A DNA stretch of 64,000 nucleotides from positions 930,001 to 994,000 of the forward strand of contig NC_017033.1 of the NCBI RefSeq assembly GCF_000242255.2. Reading direction: 5' to 3'. Source of the stretch: Frateuria aurantia DSM 6220. GTDB taxonomy: Bacteria; Pseudomonadota; Gammaproteobacteria; Xanthomonadales; Rhodanobacteraceae. The translations under genes and the position numbers were made by a program. The notes under the pieces are model-generated. The model did not search any database. It was not told the DNA's origin and was given only the letters and a program-made list of their open reading frames with translations. Of the stretch, positions 56,859 through 64,000 are shown in pieces. Each line of letters opens with the position of its first letter. The stretch's first letter is position 1.

Positions 56859-58757
56859 ATGATTGCGTTTCGCCATTTTGCTTTGCGTCGGGGCAGCCGG
56901 CTGTTGCTGTCGGATCTCGATCTGGTGATCCAGACCGGCTGGCGTCTCGGCGTGGTCGGGCGCAATGGCTGCGGCAAGTCCAGTCTGTTCGCCGCCTTGC
57001 AGGGCGATGTCGAGGCCGACTCAGGCGATCTGGACATGCCGTCCAAGGTGCGGATGGCCTCGGTGGCGCAGGAGACGCCGGCCTTGCCGGATGCCGCCAT
57101 CGATTACGTGCTGGGCGGTGACGAAGTGCTGGCCGCCGCCTTGCGGGCCGAATCCGAAGCCATGGATGCCGGCGACATGGATGCCATGGCCAGGGCGCAC
57201 CAGACCATCGAGGACATCAACGGCTACGATGGCCAGGCCCGTGCCGGCCGGTTGCTGCACGGTCTGGGCTTCAGTCCGGAGACCCATGAGCGACCGGTCA
57301 AGGATTTTTCCGGCGGCTGGCGGGTGCGCCTGAATCTGGCCCGCGCCTTGATGTGTCCCTCCGACCTGCTGCTGCTTGACGAACCGACCAACCATCTCGA
57401 TCTGGACGCGGTACTGTGGCTGGAAGAATGGCTGCGCCACTACCAGGGCACCTTGCTGGTGATTTCGCATGACCGCGAATTCATGGACGGGGTGATCACC
57501 CATACCCTGCATCTGAACGAGGGGACCGGCAAGCTGTACACCGGCAATTACAGTGCCTTTGAGCGCATGCGGGCTGAATACCTGCGCCAGCAGCAGATCG
57601 CCCATGTCCGCGAGCAGGCCGAGCGAGCGCATCTGCAGTCCTTTGTCGACCGCTTCAAGGCCAAGGCCAGCAAGGCCAGACAGGCCCAGTCCCGGGTCAA
57701 GCGGCTGGAAAAACTGGCTGGCACCGAGGCGATCCGTGCTGAACGGCCGTTTCGCTTCAGCTTTGCCAAGCCCGATCGGTTGCCCGATTCCATGCTGCAG
57801 CTGGAAGCCGTCCAGGCCGGCTATCCCGCCGACGGCGGCGAAGCGGCCGTCACCATTCTGGCTGACGTGCAGTTCCGCCTGGAGGCGGGGGAGCGGATCG
57901 GCTTGCTTGGACCCAACGGCGCGGGCAAGTCGACCCTGGTCAAGACCCTGGTCGGCGAGCTGGAACCGCAGGCCGGCGAGCGCAAGGTCCACAAGGATTT
58001 GAAGATCGGCTATTTCGCCCAACATACGGTGGAGAGTCTGCAGGAAGGCGCCAGTCCCTTTGACCATCTGCAGCAGCAGGCGCCTGGGGCTTCGACGCAG
58101 GCCATCCGCGATTTTCTGGGGACCTGGAATTTCGCGGGCGACCGGGCTTTCGAGTCGGTGGACGGTTTCTCGGGCGGTGAGCGCGCACGTCTGGCCCTGG
58201 CCCTGATCGCCTGGGAAAAGCCCAATCTGCTGCTGCTGGACGAACCGACCAACCATCTGGATCTGGACATGCGCGAAGCCTTGGCCGATGCGCTGGCCGA
58301 GTTCGACGGTGCGCTGGTGCTGGTTTCGCATGACCGGCATTTGCTGGGTCTGGTCTGCGATGAATTCTGGCGGGTGGCCGATGGCGTGGCCGAATCCTTT
58401 GATGGTGATCTGGACGACTATGCGCGCTGGCTGAAAAGCCGCGGAGCGGCCAATCGCAAGGGCGACAAGAAGGGTGACAGGAAAGCCGACAAGAAGGTGG
58501 CCGCTGCTCCGGCGGCGGCACCGGTTCGGCGCGGCGATGACAAGGCCGTCCGTCAGGCGATCAGCAAGCTGGAACAGCGGATGGCCCGTATCGACGAAGA
58601 GCTGGCGGATATTCAGACCAAGCTGGCTGATCCCGAGATCTACAGCGGTCCGACGGCGGTGGTGAAGGAGCTGGGTACCCGGCAGGCCAGTCTGGCGGCG
58701 GAGAAAGCCCGCCTGGAACAGGACTGGATGCAGCAGTACGAACGCCTGGAAGCCTGA
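56859..58757 (+). CDS. ABC-F family ATPase (YheS-like)
   Basis: A 632-residue soluble protein with two ABC cassettes and no membrane segments. Cassette 1 has Walker A GRNGCGKSS (34-42), signature FSGGWRVRLNLA and LLLDEPTNHLDLDAV. Cassette 2 has GPNGAGKST near 350, FSGGERARLALAL and the same LDEPTNHLDL box. The inter-cassette linker (about 230-310) is the P-site-tRNA-interacting arm of ABC-F proteins. A basic Lys-rich tract and a coiled coil close the protein. MIAFRHFALRRGSRLLL matches the YheS N-terminus, so I start at 56859. ABC-F proteins act on ribosomes; the exact role of YheS is unsettled. Confidence 0.92.
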   Translation: MIAFRHFALRRGSRLLLSDLDLVIQTGWRLGVVGRNGCGKSSLFAALQGDVEADSGDLDMPSKVRMASVAQETPALPDAAIDYVLGGDEVLAAALRAESEAMDAGDMDAMARAHQTIEDINGYDGQARAGRLLHGLGFSPETHERPVKDFSGGWRVRLNLARALMCPSDLLLLDEPTNHLDLDAVLWLEEWLRHYQGTLLVISHDREFMDGVITHTLHLNEGTGKLYTGNYSAFERMRAEYLRQQQIAHVREQAERAHLQSFVDRFKAKASKARQAQSRVKRLEKLAGTEAIRAERPFRFSFAKPDRLPDSMLQLEAVQAGYPADGGEAAVTILADVQFRLEAGERIGLLGPNGAGKSTLVKTLVGELEPQAGERKVHKDLKIGYFAQHTVESLQEGASPFDHLQQQAPGASTQAIRDFLGTWNFAGDRAFESVDGFSGGERARLALALIAWEKPNLLLLDEPTNHLDLDMREALADALAEFDGALVLVSHDRHLLGLVCDEFWRVADGVAESFDGDLDDYARWLKSRGAANRKGDKKGDRKADKKVAAAPAAAPVRRGDDKAVRQAISKLEQRMARIDEELADIQTKLADPEIYSGPTAVVKELGTRQASLAAEKARLEQDWMQQYERLEA

Positions 58758-58760
58758 GTT

Positions 58761-59687
58761 ATGTCGCAGGCCGGGACATTGATGGAGATCTGGCTGCCGT
58801 CCGGCGCGGAACGGCTGCCGGCTGGCGATGGTCCGGCCCGCTGGCTGGGCCGGGCCGATGTCATCGGGGCCGGTCTGGCCGATGTGCAGGCGGCGGTGGC
58901 CGAGGGTTTCGGCTTTGGCGGGACGGACGAGATGCCGGTGGCGGCGCTGCTGCGTCAGCATCTGGCCGGCGATGCGGGCGAGTCCGTCTGGCTGGCGGCC
59001 GATCCAGCCTGGATCCAGCCGGACATGAACGGTGCCCGCCTGCTGGCTTGCCAGCAGATGCAGTTGAGCCCGGGCGATGCCGCTGCGCTGGGGCGCGATC
59101 TGCAGCCCTTGTTTGCCGAGCATGAGATCGAGTTACATGTCGATGACCCGGAGTATTGGCAGCTGCGTCTGCCTGAGGGACTGCCTGCCCCGGCGCTGAT
59201 GCCGCCCAGTCAGGCGATGGGGGCCGATGTGCTGGCCTTCGTGCCGGCCGGAGCGGAGGGGCGGCGCTGGCGGATCCTGTGCAATGAGGTCCAGACCCTG
59301 CTGCATGCCCATCCGCTGAATGCGCAGCGGCAGGCAAGCGGCCTGCCGCCGGTCAACAGCCTCTGGTTCTGGGGCGGCGGGCGGCTGCCGCCTCGCATGC
59401 GCAGTCGCTGGCAGGGCGTGATCAGTGACGATCCGGTGCTGCTGGCCGCCGCGGCGGCGGCCGGGCTGACGGCCGGCGAGTGGGTGCCGGCGACGTTGGA
59501 AGGCCTGCAGGGACCTTGGTTGGTGGATCTGCAGACGCTGGACCGCGAGTCCTTGCATCCCTGGCTGGCGGTGCTGGCCCGACTGGGCCGTCGGCACCCC
59601 TTGCAATGGCGCTTGCCTGACGGGCGCCGCTGGCAGCAGCGGCCCTGGCATCGCTGGCGTTTCTGGAGATCGGCATGGACGGACTGA
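58761..59687 (+). CDS. Conserved protein of the so-called phosphoglycerate mutase-like family
   Basis: A 308-residue protein of a family often labelled 'phosphoglycerate mutase' in Xanthomonadaceae. I see neither the metal-ligand motifs of cofactor-independent mutase nor the R-H-G of the dependent type, so the label is doubtful. The most conserved block is LLHAHPLNAQRQASGLPPVN followed by SLWFWGGGRLP. The C-terminus is Trp/Arg-rich. It starts 3 bp after the ABC-F stop and overlaps recJ by 13 bp, so it is the middle gene of a tight operon with a ribosome-associated ATPase and a repair nuclease. Confidence 0.75.
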   Translation: MSQAGTLMEIWLPSGAERLPAGDGPARWLGRADVIGAGLADVQAAVAEGFGFGGTDEMPVAALLRQHLAGDAGESVWLAADPAWIQPDMNGARLLACQQMQLSPGDAAALGRDLQPLFAEHEIELHVDDPEYWQLRLPEGLPAPALMPPSQAMGADVLAFVPAGAEGRRWRILCNEVQTLLHAHPLNAQRQASGLPPVNSLWFWGGGRLPPRMRSRWQGVISDDPVLLAAAAAAGLTAGEWVPATLEGLQGPWLVDLQTLDRESLHPWLAVLARLGRRHPLQWRLPDGRRWQQRPWHRWRFWRSAWTD

Positions 59688-61402
59688 ATCCGGCGACGGT
59701 ACGCCGCCGTGAGCCGCTGGGTGCTTCGCATGGCTGGAGTCCGCAGGTGCATCCGGCCTTGCAGCGGGTCTACGCCGCCCGTGGCGTGCTGACCCCGGAC
59801 GAAGCCGAATACCGGCTGGCGCGCTTGCTGGCGCCGACACAATTGGGCGGCCTCGATGCCGCCGCCGCCTTGCTGGCCGAGGTGATCGATGCCGGCGGCG
59901 ATATCCTGGTCGCCGGCGACTACGATTGCGACGGTGCCACCGGCACCGCCGTGGCGGTCCGTGCGCTGCAACGGCTTGGCGCGAGCCGGGTCGGCTATGT
60001 GATTCCCGACCGGGCCGTGCATGGCTACGGCCTCAGCGCGGCCTTGATCGAATCGCTGCCGCGGCTGCCGAGCCTGATCCTGACCGTGGACAATGGCGTG
60101 GCCAGCGTGGAAGGTGTGGCTCTGGCGCAGGCCCGAGGCTGCCGCGTGATCGTCACCGATCATCATCTGCCGGGCGATGTGCTGCCGACGGCCGATGCGA
60201 TGGTGAATCCGAACCTGCCGGACGAAGGCTTTCCCAGCAAGGCCCTGGCCGGCGTCGGCGTGATGTTCTATCTGATGCTGGCGCTGCGTGCCTGGCTGCG
60301 CGCGCGTGGCGATTACGCCGACCGTCCCGAGCCGGATCTGTCCGGCCTGCTGGATCTGGTCGCCCTGGGCACGGTGGCTGACCTGGTGCCGCTGGATTTC
60401 AACAACCGGATTCTGGTCGATGCCGGTCTGCGCCGGATCCGCAGTGGCCGGGCCTGTCCCGGCATTCTCGGCCTGCTCGAAGTCGGCAAGCGTGATCCGG
60501 CCCGCATCAGTGCTTCTGACCTGGGTTTTGCGGTAGGTCCGCGGCTGAATGCGGCGGGCCGGCTGGAAGACATGAGCCTGGGGGTGGAGTGCCTGTTGAC
60601 CGATGATGTCGGTCAGGCCCGTGACTACGCGGAGCAGCTCGATCGCATCAATCGCGAGCGCAGGGCCTTGCAGTCGGACATGGTCGAGGAGGCCCAGGTG
60701 CTGGCCGACGACGTGCTGGCCGACACCCGCGCCGTCGGCATCTGTCTGTACGAACCCTCCTGGCATCCCGGCGTGATCGGACTGGTCGCTTCGCGGGTCA
60801 AGGATCAGCGGCACCGGCCGGTGGTGGCCTTTGCGCCGGCCAGCGCCGAGCAGCCCGATGCCTTGCGTGGCTCGGCCCGTTCCATCAGCGGCTTTCATAT
60901 CCGCGATGCACTGGCGTTGATCGATGCCCGCGAACCCGGTCTGATCGAACGCTTCGGCGGTCATGCGATGGCGGCCGGTCTCAGCCTGCCGCTGGCGCAT
61001 TACCCGCGTTTTGCCGAGTTGTTCAACCAGCTGGCCAGCGAAACCTTGAGCGCTGAACAGTTGTCGGCCGTGCTGCATACCGATGGCGAGCTGGCGCCCG
61101 GCGAAGCCGGACTGGAACTGGCGCAGCAATTGCGGCAGGCCGGCCCTTGGGGCCAGGCCTTCCCCGAGCCGTTGTTCGACAATGTCTTTGACTGCGTCAA
61201 CTGGCGCATGATGGGCGAGAAGCACTGGCGGCTGCGGCTGCGTGATCCGCGTGACGGTCGGCATCTGGACGCGGTGATGTTCAATATCGATGTGGATACC
61301 GTGCCGCCGGCCCGCCTGCATGCGGTCTACGAGCTGGCGGTCAACGAATGGCAGGGCCGGCTGGAAGTCCGCATGATCCTGCGCCAGATCGGACCTGCCT
61401 GA
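59675..61402 (+). CDS. recJ: Single-stranded-DNA-specific exonuclease RecJ
   Basis: RecJ degrades ssDNA 5' to 3' in RecF recombination, mismatch and base-excision repair. The 575 residues show the DHH phosphoesterase motifs: GD82-Y-D84-C-D86-GATG, TVDNGVAS, VIVTDHHLPG, and the DHHA1 region with GLVASRVKDQ and RFGGHAMAAGLSL. The OB domain follows at the C-terminus. The ATG at 59675 lies inside the preceding gene. In many relatives prfB follows recJ; here a 485-bp gap and the UndA-like gene follow instead. Confidence 0.96.
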   Translation: MDGLNPATVRRREPLGASHGWSPQVHPALQRVYAARGVLTPDEAEYRLARLLAPTQLGGLDAAAALLAEVIDAGGDILVAGDYDCDGATGTAVAVRALQRLGASRVGYVIPDRAVHGYGLSAALIESLPRLPSLILTVDNGVASVEGVALAQARGCRVIVTDHHLPGDVLPTADAMVNPNLPDEGFPSKALAGVGVMFYLMLALRAWLRARGDYADRPEPDLSGLLDLVALGTVADLVPLDFNNRILVDAGLRRIRSGRACPGILGLLEVGKRDPARISASDLGFAVGPRLNAAGRLEDMSLGVECLLTDDVGQARDYAEQLDRINRERRALQSDMVEEAQVLADDVLADTRAVGICLYEPSWHPGVIGLVASRVKDQRHRPVVAFAPASAEQPDALRGSARSISGFHIRDALALIDAREPGLIERFGGHAMAAGLSLPLAHYPRFAELFNQLASETLSAEQLSAVLHTDGELAPGEAGLELAQQLRQAGPWGQAFPEPLFDNVFDCVNWRMMGEKHWRLRLRDPRDGRHLDAVMFNIDVDTVPPARLHAVYELAVNEWQGRLEVRMILRQIGPA

Positions 61403-61887
61403 GACGCCGGCGACGGGAAGAAGCCGGCACGGCCAGTTGTTGCGGCCACTTGATCGCGACGGGGACTCTGGCCGGGAACGGGCCGGATCTTCCGCCGATG
61501 ATGAGCCAGACGGCAGATCCGGCCGCAAGGTGATGTGGGGGCAGCCGGACTGATGCCGCTTCCTGATCTGCCTCGTTCCTCAGCGGACGGCCAGATCCAT
61601 GCAGGGACGGCTGCATCTGGCCCGCGTCGTTAGGCACGGCACGAACGTGCCCAGGTGGTCTCTCAGCAAGGAACCATCGGAAGAAACCGGGATTCAAGGC
61701 CAACCAGGTACCGCTTTGGTCAGCACCTTGGTCGGCAGACGGGCTGATCGCCATACGGCATGGCAATGGCACTATCGGACTTCCGGTGCATTTCGCACCG
61801 GGGGGGATGCTGCCGTCGATGTTTCGGGCAAGGGCTCGCGGGCGGCAGTGTTCCGTTCCGCGTTATCCAAGCCAAAGGACATTGATC
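61403..61887. promoter_or_regulatory. 485-bp gap upstream of the UndA-like gene with two inverted repeats
   Basis: No gene is supported. A palindrome GGCACG-AA-CGTGCC lies at 61638-61651, and a stem CCGGTGC (61783-61789), ATTTC, GCACCGG (61795-61801) lies about 87 bp before the ATG at 61888. Either could be an operator. I found no clear -10/-35 pair. A Shine-Dalgarno AAAGGA precedes the start. Confidence 0.45.
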
Positions 61888-62703
61888 ATGAACAACCACG
61901 TCAACTTCGAACGCCACGGTGATCTGCAGGATCTGCACAGCTATCCGCGCTGGGCCCAGGACATGGTGCACGACAACACCGACTCGAAGCGGCTGATCAA
62001 CGAGCACGAGCTCTGCCTTGCCATGCGCGATGCCACGCTGGGTCCGGTCGCCACCCGTCACTTCATGACCGGACTCTGGCCGGTCATTGAGCGGTTTCCC
62101 GGCTACATGTCGATGAATCTGCTGAAAACCCGCTATGGGCGCAGCCAGGGGGACGACATGGCCCGTCGCTGGCTGGTCCGCAATATCCGGGTCGAGCAGA
62201 ATCATGCCGATTACTGGATTGCCTGGGCCGAAGGTGCCGGCATCAGTCGTGAGCAGGTGCTGCATGGCCAGGTGCCGCAGGGGACCGACACGCTGGCCAA
62301 CTGGTGCGAGGAGGTGTCGAGGGCCGATACACTGGCTGCCGGCATGATTGCCACCAATTACGCGGTTGAAGGGGCGACCGGCGAGCTGTCGCAAGTGGTG
62401 TATGCCAGTGAGACCTACCGCGAGAGTCTGCCCTCGGAAGGTCGCAAGCTGTCCCTGCGCTGGTTGCAGTTGCATGCTGCCTACGACGATGCCCACCCCT
62501 GGGAGGCACTTGAGATCATCTGCACCCTGATGGGCATGAACCCCAAGGCTGAAGATGTGGCGCATCTGCGCGAATGCATCCGTCGCAGCTATGTCAGCCT
62601 GAAGATCTCGCTGGATCGCTGCCTGGTCCAGTGGTCGTCGGATACGCTATCCGGACCGCGTGAAGCGGTATCGACGGAACGCGACAATGAAGTAGCAGCT
62701 TAA
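61888..62703 (+). CDS. undA: UndA-like diiron medium-chain fatty-acid decarboxylase (1-alkene-forming)
   Basis: A 271-residue protein of the TenA/PqqC/heme-oxygenase-like fold. Such genes are often misannotated as TenA-family regulators. It matches UndA of Pseudomonas, which converts lauric and related acids to 1-undecene and other terminal alkenes with oxygen. The spacing of the published UndA ligands (E101, H104, E159, H194) is exactly kept here as E103, H106, E161, H196, with H196-x3-D200-x2-H203 completing a diiron set. Long stretches such as NIRVEQNHADYW, ATNYAVEGATGE and YDDAHPWEALEIICTLMG recall UndA directly. No DNA-binding domain exists. The start at 61888 has AAAGGA upstream. The product would be a volatile hydrocarbon; this is inference from the family. 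Confidence 0.8.
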   Translation: MNNHVNFERHGDLQDLHSYPRWAQDMVHDNTDSKRLINEHELCLAMRDATLGPVATRHFMTGLWPVIERFPGYMSMNLLKTRYGRSQGDDMARRWLVRNIRVEQNHADYWIAWAEGAGISREQVLHGQVPQGTDTLANWCEEVSRADTLAAGMIATNYAVEGATGELSQVVYASETYRESLPSEGRKLSLRWLQLHAAYDDAHPWEALEIICTLMGMNPKAEDVAHLRECIRRSYVSLKISLDRCLVQWSSDTLSGPREAVSTERDNEVAA

Positions 62704-62770
62704 TTCATGAAAATTGGGCACTATGGCGGGGAACCCTTTCTGTCCTGATCCAAGGAATCCTTCTCGCCTC

Positions 62771-64000
62771 ATGTCCAATCGGATTGAAGCCCGGCAGCGT
62801 TCCCTGGCCAGACGGCTGTTGCCGTTGGGATATGGCCTGGGTGCGATCGTGATCCTGATCATGGGCTTGACCTGGGGGGCGCTGCAGATTCAGGTCACTC
62901 TCGGCGGTTTTCTCGACGCCGAGAGTGTCTGGTCCAAGTACCAGAAGCAGGCCGTGATCGAGCTGGGCGAGTATGCCGTCACCGGTCACGAGAGCAATCT
63001 GCAGGCTTTTCGTCGCTACGCCGCGATTCTGCAATCCGATGCATGGGCCCGGGATGCACTGATCCACGGTCAGGGGGATCGACGGCAGGTGGCGGAAGCC
63101 TTCGTGCGTGGCAAGATCCTGCCTTCGGCCACCGGCGGCATCTCGGTGCTGCTGCGCTGGGGCTCGTGGGTGCCCTGGGCTGACCGGGCCATTGATGCCT
63201 GGCGGCAGACCGACAGCTGGATCGGCCAGCTCAATGGCATTGCCGACCAGCTGGAGCAGGCCTACCGGGGCAGGCCACCGCCGCCCCCGAGCGAGCTGCA
63301 GCACCTGCGTGAGCGGATTCTTGCCGTCAACAACGTGATCCAGCCGCTGACCCTGGTGTTTTCCTCCGAGCTGGCCGAGGGCGCACAGTCGATCTCGCGT
63401 GCCCTGTATCTTGGTGTGATGGCGGTGATCCTGCTGACTTTTCTGCTGTGGATGCTGACCGCACAGCGGGTGGTCGTCAGCATTCATGACTCGCAGGAGC
63501 GTTATCAGCGGCTGTTCGACAATGCCAATACGGGCATTGTCGTCATCGATCCGCTGACCCGGACCATTCTGGATGCCAATCGCACGGTAAGGATGTGGAC
63601 CGGCCGTCATGCCGACTGGATGACCTCGCATACTCTGGATGTCTTGTTCGAGGATGAGCTGGTGGATCTGGCCAGGCCGCAGACCCAGCGGCTGCGCGAC
63701 TCGCATCCCCCGGGTCGAGTGGTTGAGCTGCAGCGTTCCAGCGCGCAGTGGCGCGGCCGCGAAGTGCTGCAAATCGTGTTGCGCGATATCACCGAGCGAC
63801 TGCTGATGGACGAGGAACGTCGGGTTGCTGCGGAGGCTCTGGCGGGGATTGTCGAGGGCGTGATGATCGCCGGTCCGGATCGGCGCGTCATGTTCGCCAA
63901 CCCGGCCTGCACCAAGATCACCGGCTATTCCCAGCGGGAGTTGCGCGGGCGGGTGCTGGACAGTTCGCGCAGCCAGTTTGACGGCCAGCCCCTGCCGGCC
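62771..64000 (+). CDS. Membrane PAS-domain sensor protein (partial, runs off window)
   Basis: The plus frame is open from the ATG at 62771 to the window end (410 codons). Layout: cytoplasmic basic start, TM1 (about 18-40), a periplasmic domain of about 170 residues, TM2 (about 214-234), a PAS domain (about 244-340, SQERYQRLFDNANTGIVVID), then a second PAS (about 350-410, EGVMIAGPDRRVMFANPACT). The output domain is not visible; proteins of this shape usually end in GGDEF/EAL or a histidine kinase. It begins 67 bp after the UndA-like gene on the same strand, so co-transcription is possible. Confidence 0.85.
   Translation, partial: MSNRIEARQRSLARRLLPLGYGLGAIVILIMGLTWGALQIQVTLGGFLDAESVWSKYQKQAVIELGEYAVTGHESNLQAFRRYAAILQSDAWARDALIHGQGDRRQVAEAFVRGKILPSATGGISVLLRWGSWVPWADRAIDAWRQTDSWIGQLNGIADQLEQAYRGRPPPPPSELQHLRERILAVNNVIQPLTLVFSSELAEGAQSISRALYLGVMAVILLTFLLWMLTAQRVVVSIHDSQERYQRLFDNANTGIVVIDPLTRTILDANRTVRMWTGRHADWMTSHTLDVLFEDELVDLARPQTQRLRDSHPPGRVVELQRSSAQWRGREVLQIVLRDITERLLMDEERRVAAEALAGIVEGVMIAGPDRRVMFANPACTKITGYSQRELRGRVLDSSRSQFDGQPLPA

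Noticed and set aside
61599-61922. 107-codon frame in the gap upstream of the UndA-like gene
   Set aside because: Runs into the undA start in another frame, lacks a ribosome site and looks random in composition.
61888-62703. PqqC or TenA assignment for the heme-oxygenase-like protein, attractive because gcd needs PQQ
   Set aside because: The ligand set and sequence blocks fit UndA; PqqC has no diiron set of this spacing, and TenA has a catalytic Cys/Glu arrangement that I do not see. No other pqq or thi genes adjoin.

Overview
The window is a GC-rich (roughly 64% by eye), densely coded bacterial chromosome segment with no rRNA, tRNA, CRISPR array or intact insertion sequence that I could find. 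Protein families and gene content (PQQ glucose dehydrogenase close to the E. coli enzyme, a ParB-like 'partition-related' orphan, tandem small cytochromes c, RNase E divergent from rluC, a bacterial 3-hydroxyanthranilate dioxygenase) point to a gammaproteobacterium of the Xanthomonadales/Lysobacterales. A Rhodanobacteraceae member such as Frateuria is my best guess, from memory of the families and not from any search.

Layout. 1-11.5 kb: a truncated FNR/ANR-type regulator at the edge, ispG, an exported alpha/beta hydrolase, aat, an AGE-family sugar isomerase, a ParB-like gene, and a minus-strand run of HAD phosphatase, metallo-beta-lactamase fold, acyltransferase-like, DsbA-like and trxB genes. 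11.8-21.4 kb: a chromosome-segregation and envelope block with two FtsK translocases (787 and 1272 aa) flanking ybaK, a DUF4186 gene, lolA and a nitroreductase. 22.4-27.1 kb: the sbcDC nuclease operon. 27.2-30.6 kb: membrane PQQ glucose dehydrogenase divergent from a LysR regulator. 30.6-36.3 kb is sparser and looks accessory: a chimeric pseudogene (phospholipase C head joined in frame to a MauG-like cytochrome tail), an unrecognised small gene coupled to grxB, an orphan HipB-like repressor behind its own palindrome, and a chemoreceptor with a candidate sigma-28 promoter. 36.3-52 kb is housekeeping: a formate/nitrite-type transporter, rsmC, rsuA, queG, nnr-tsaE, a FadL porin, nbaC, rne divergent from rluC, a degenerate CPBP-like membrane protein, phhB and nfuA. 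52-61.4 kb: two small cytochromes c, a TraB-family membrane protein, the agmatine-to-putrescine pair aguA-aguB, an ABC-F ATPase, and recJ.

The most interesting gene is at 61888-62703. It belongs to the heme-oxygenase-like diiron oxidase group and matches UndA, the medium-chain fatty-acid decarboxylase that makes 1-undecene. The metal-ligand spacing known for UndA (E-x2-H, then E 55 residues later, then H 35 residues later) is reproduced exactly, with an additional H-x3-D-x2-H. It has a 485-bp upstream gap containing two inverted repeats, and a membrane PAS sensor starts 67 bp downstream and runs off the window. The second notable feature is the pair of FtsK paralogues; the second has three predicted membrane segments and a linker of about 600 residues.

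All functional calls rest on recognition of families and motifs by eye. Starts were moved inward where ribosome binding sites, signal peptides or family N-termini favoured it.
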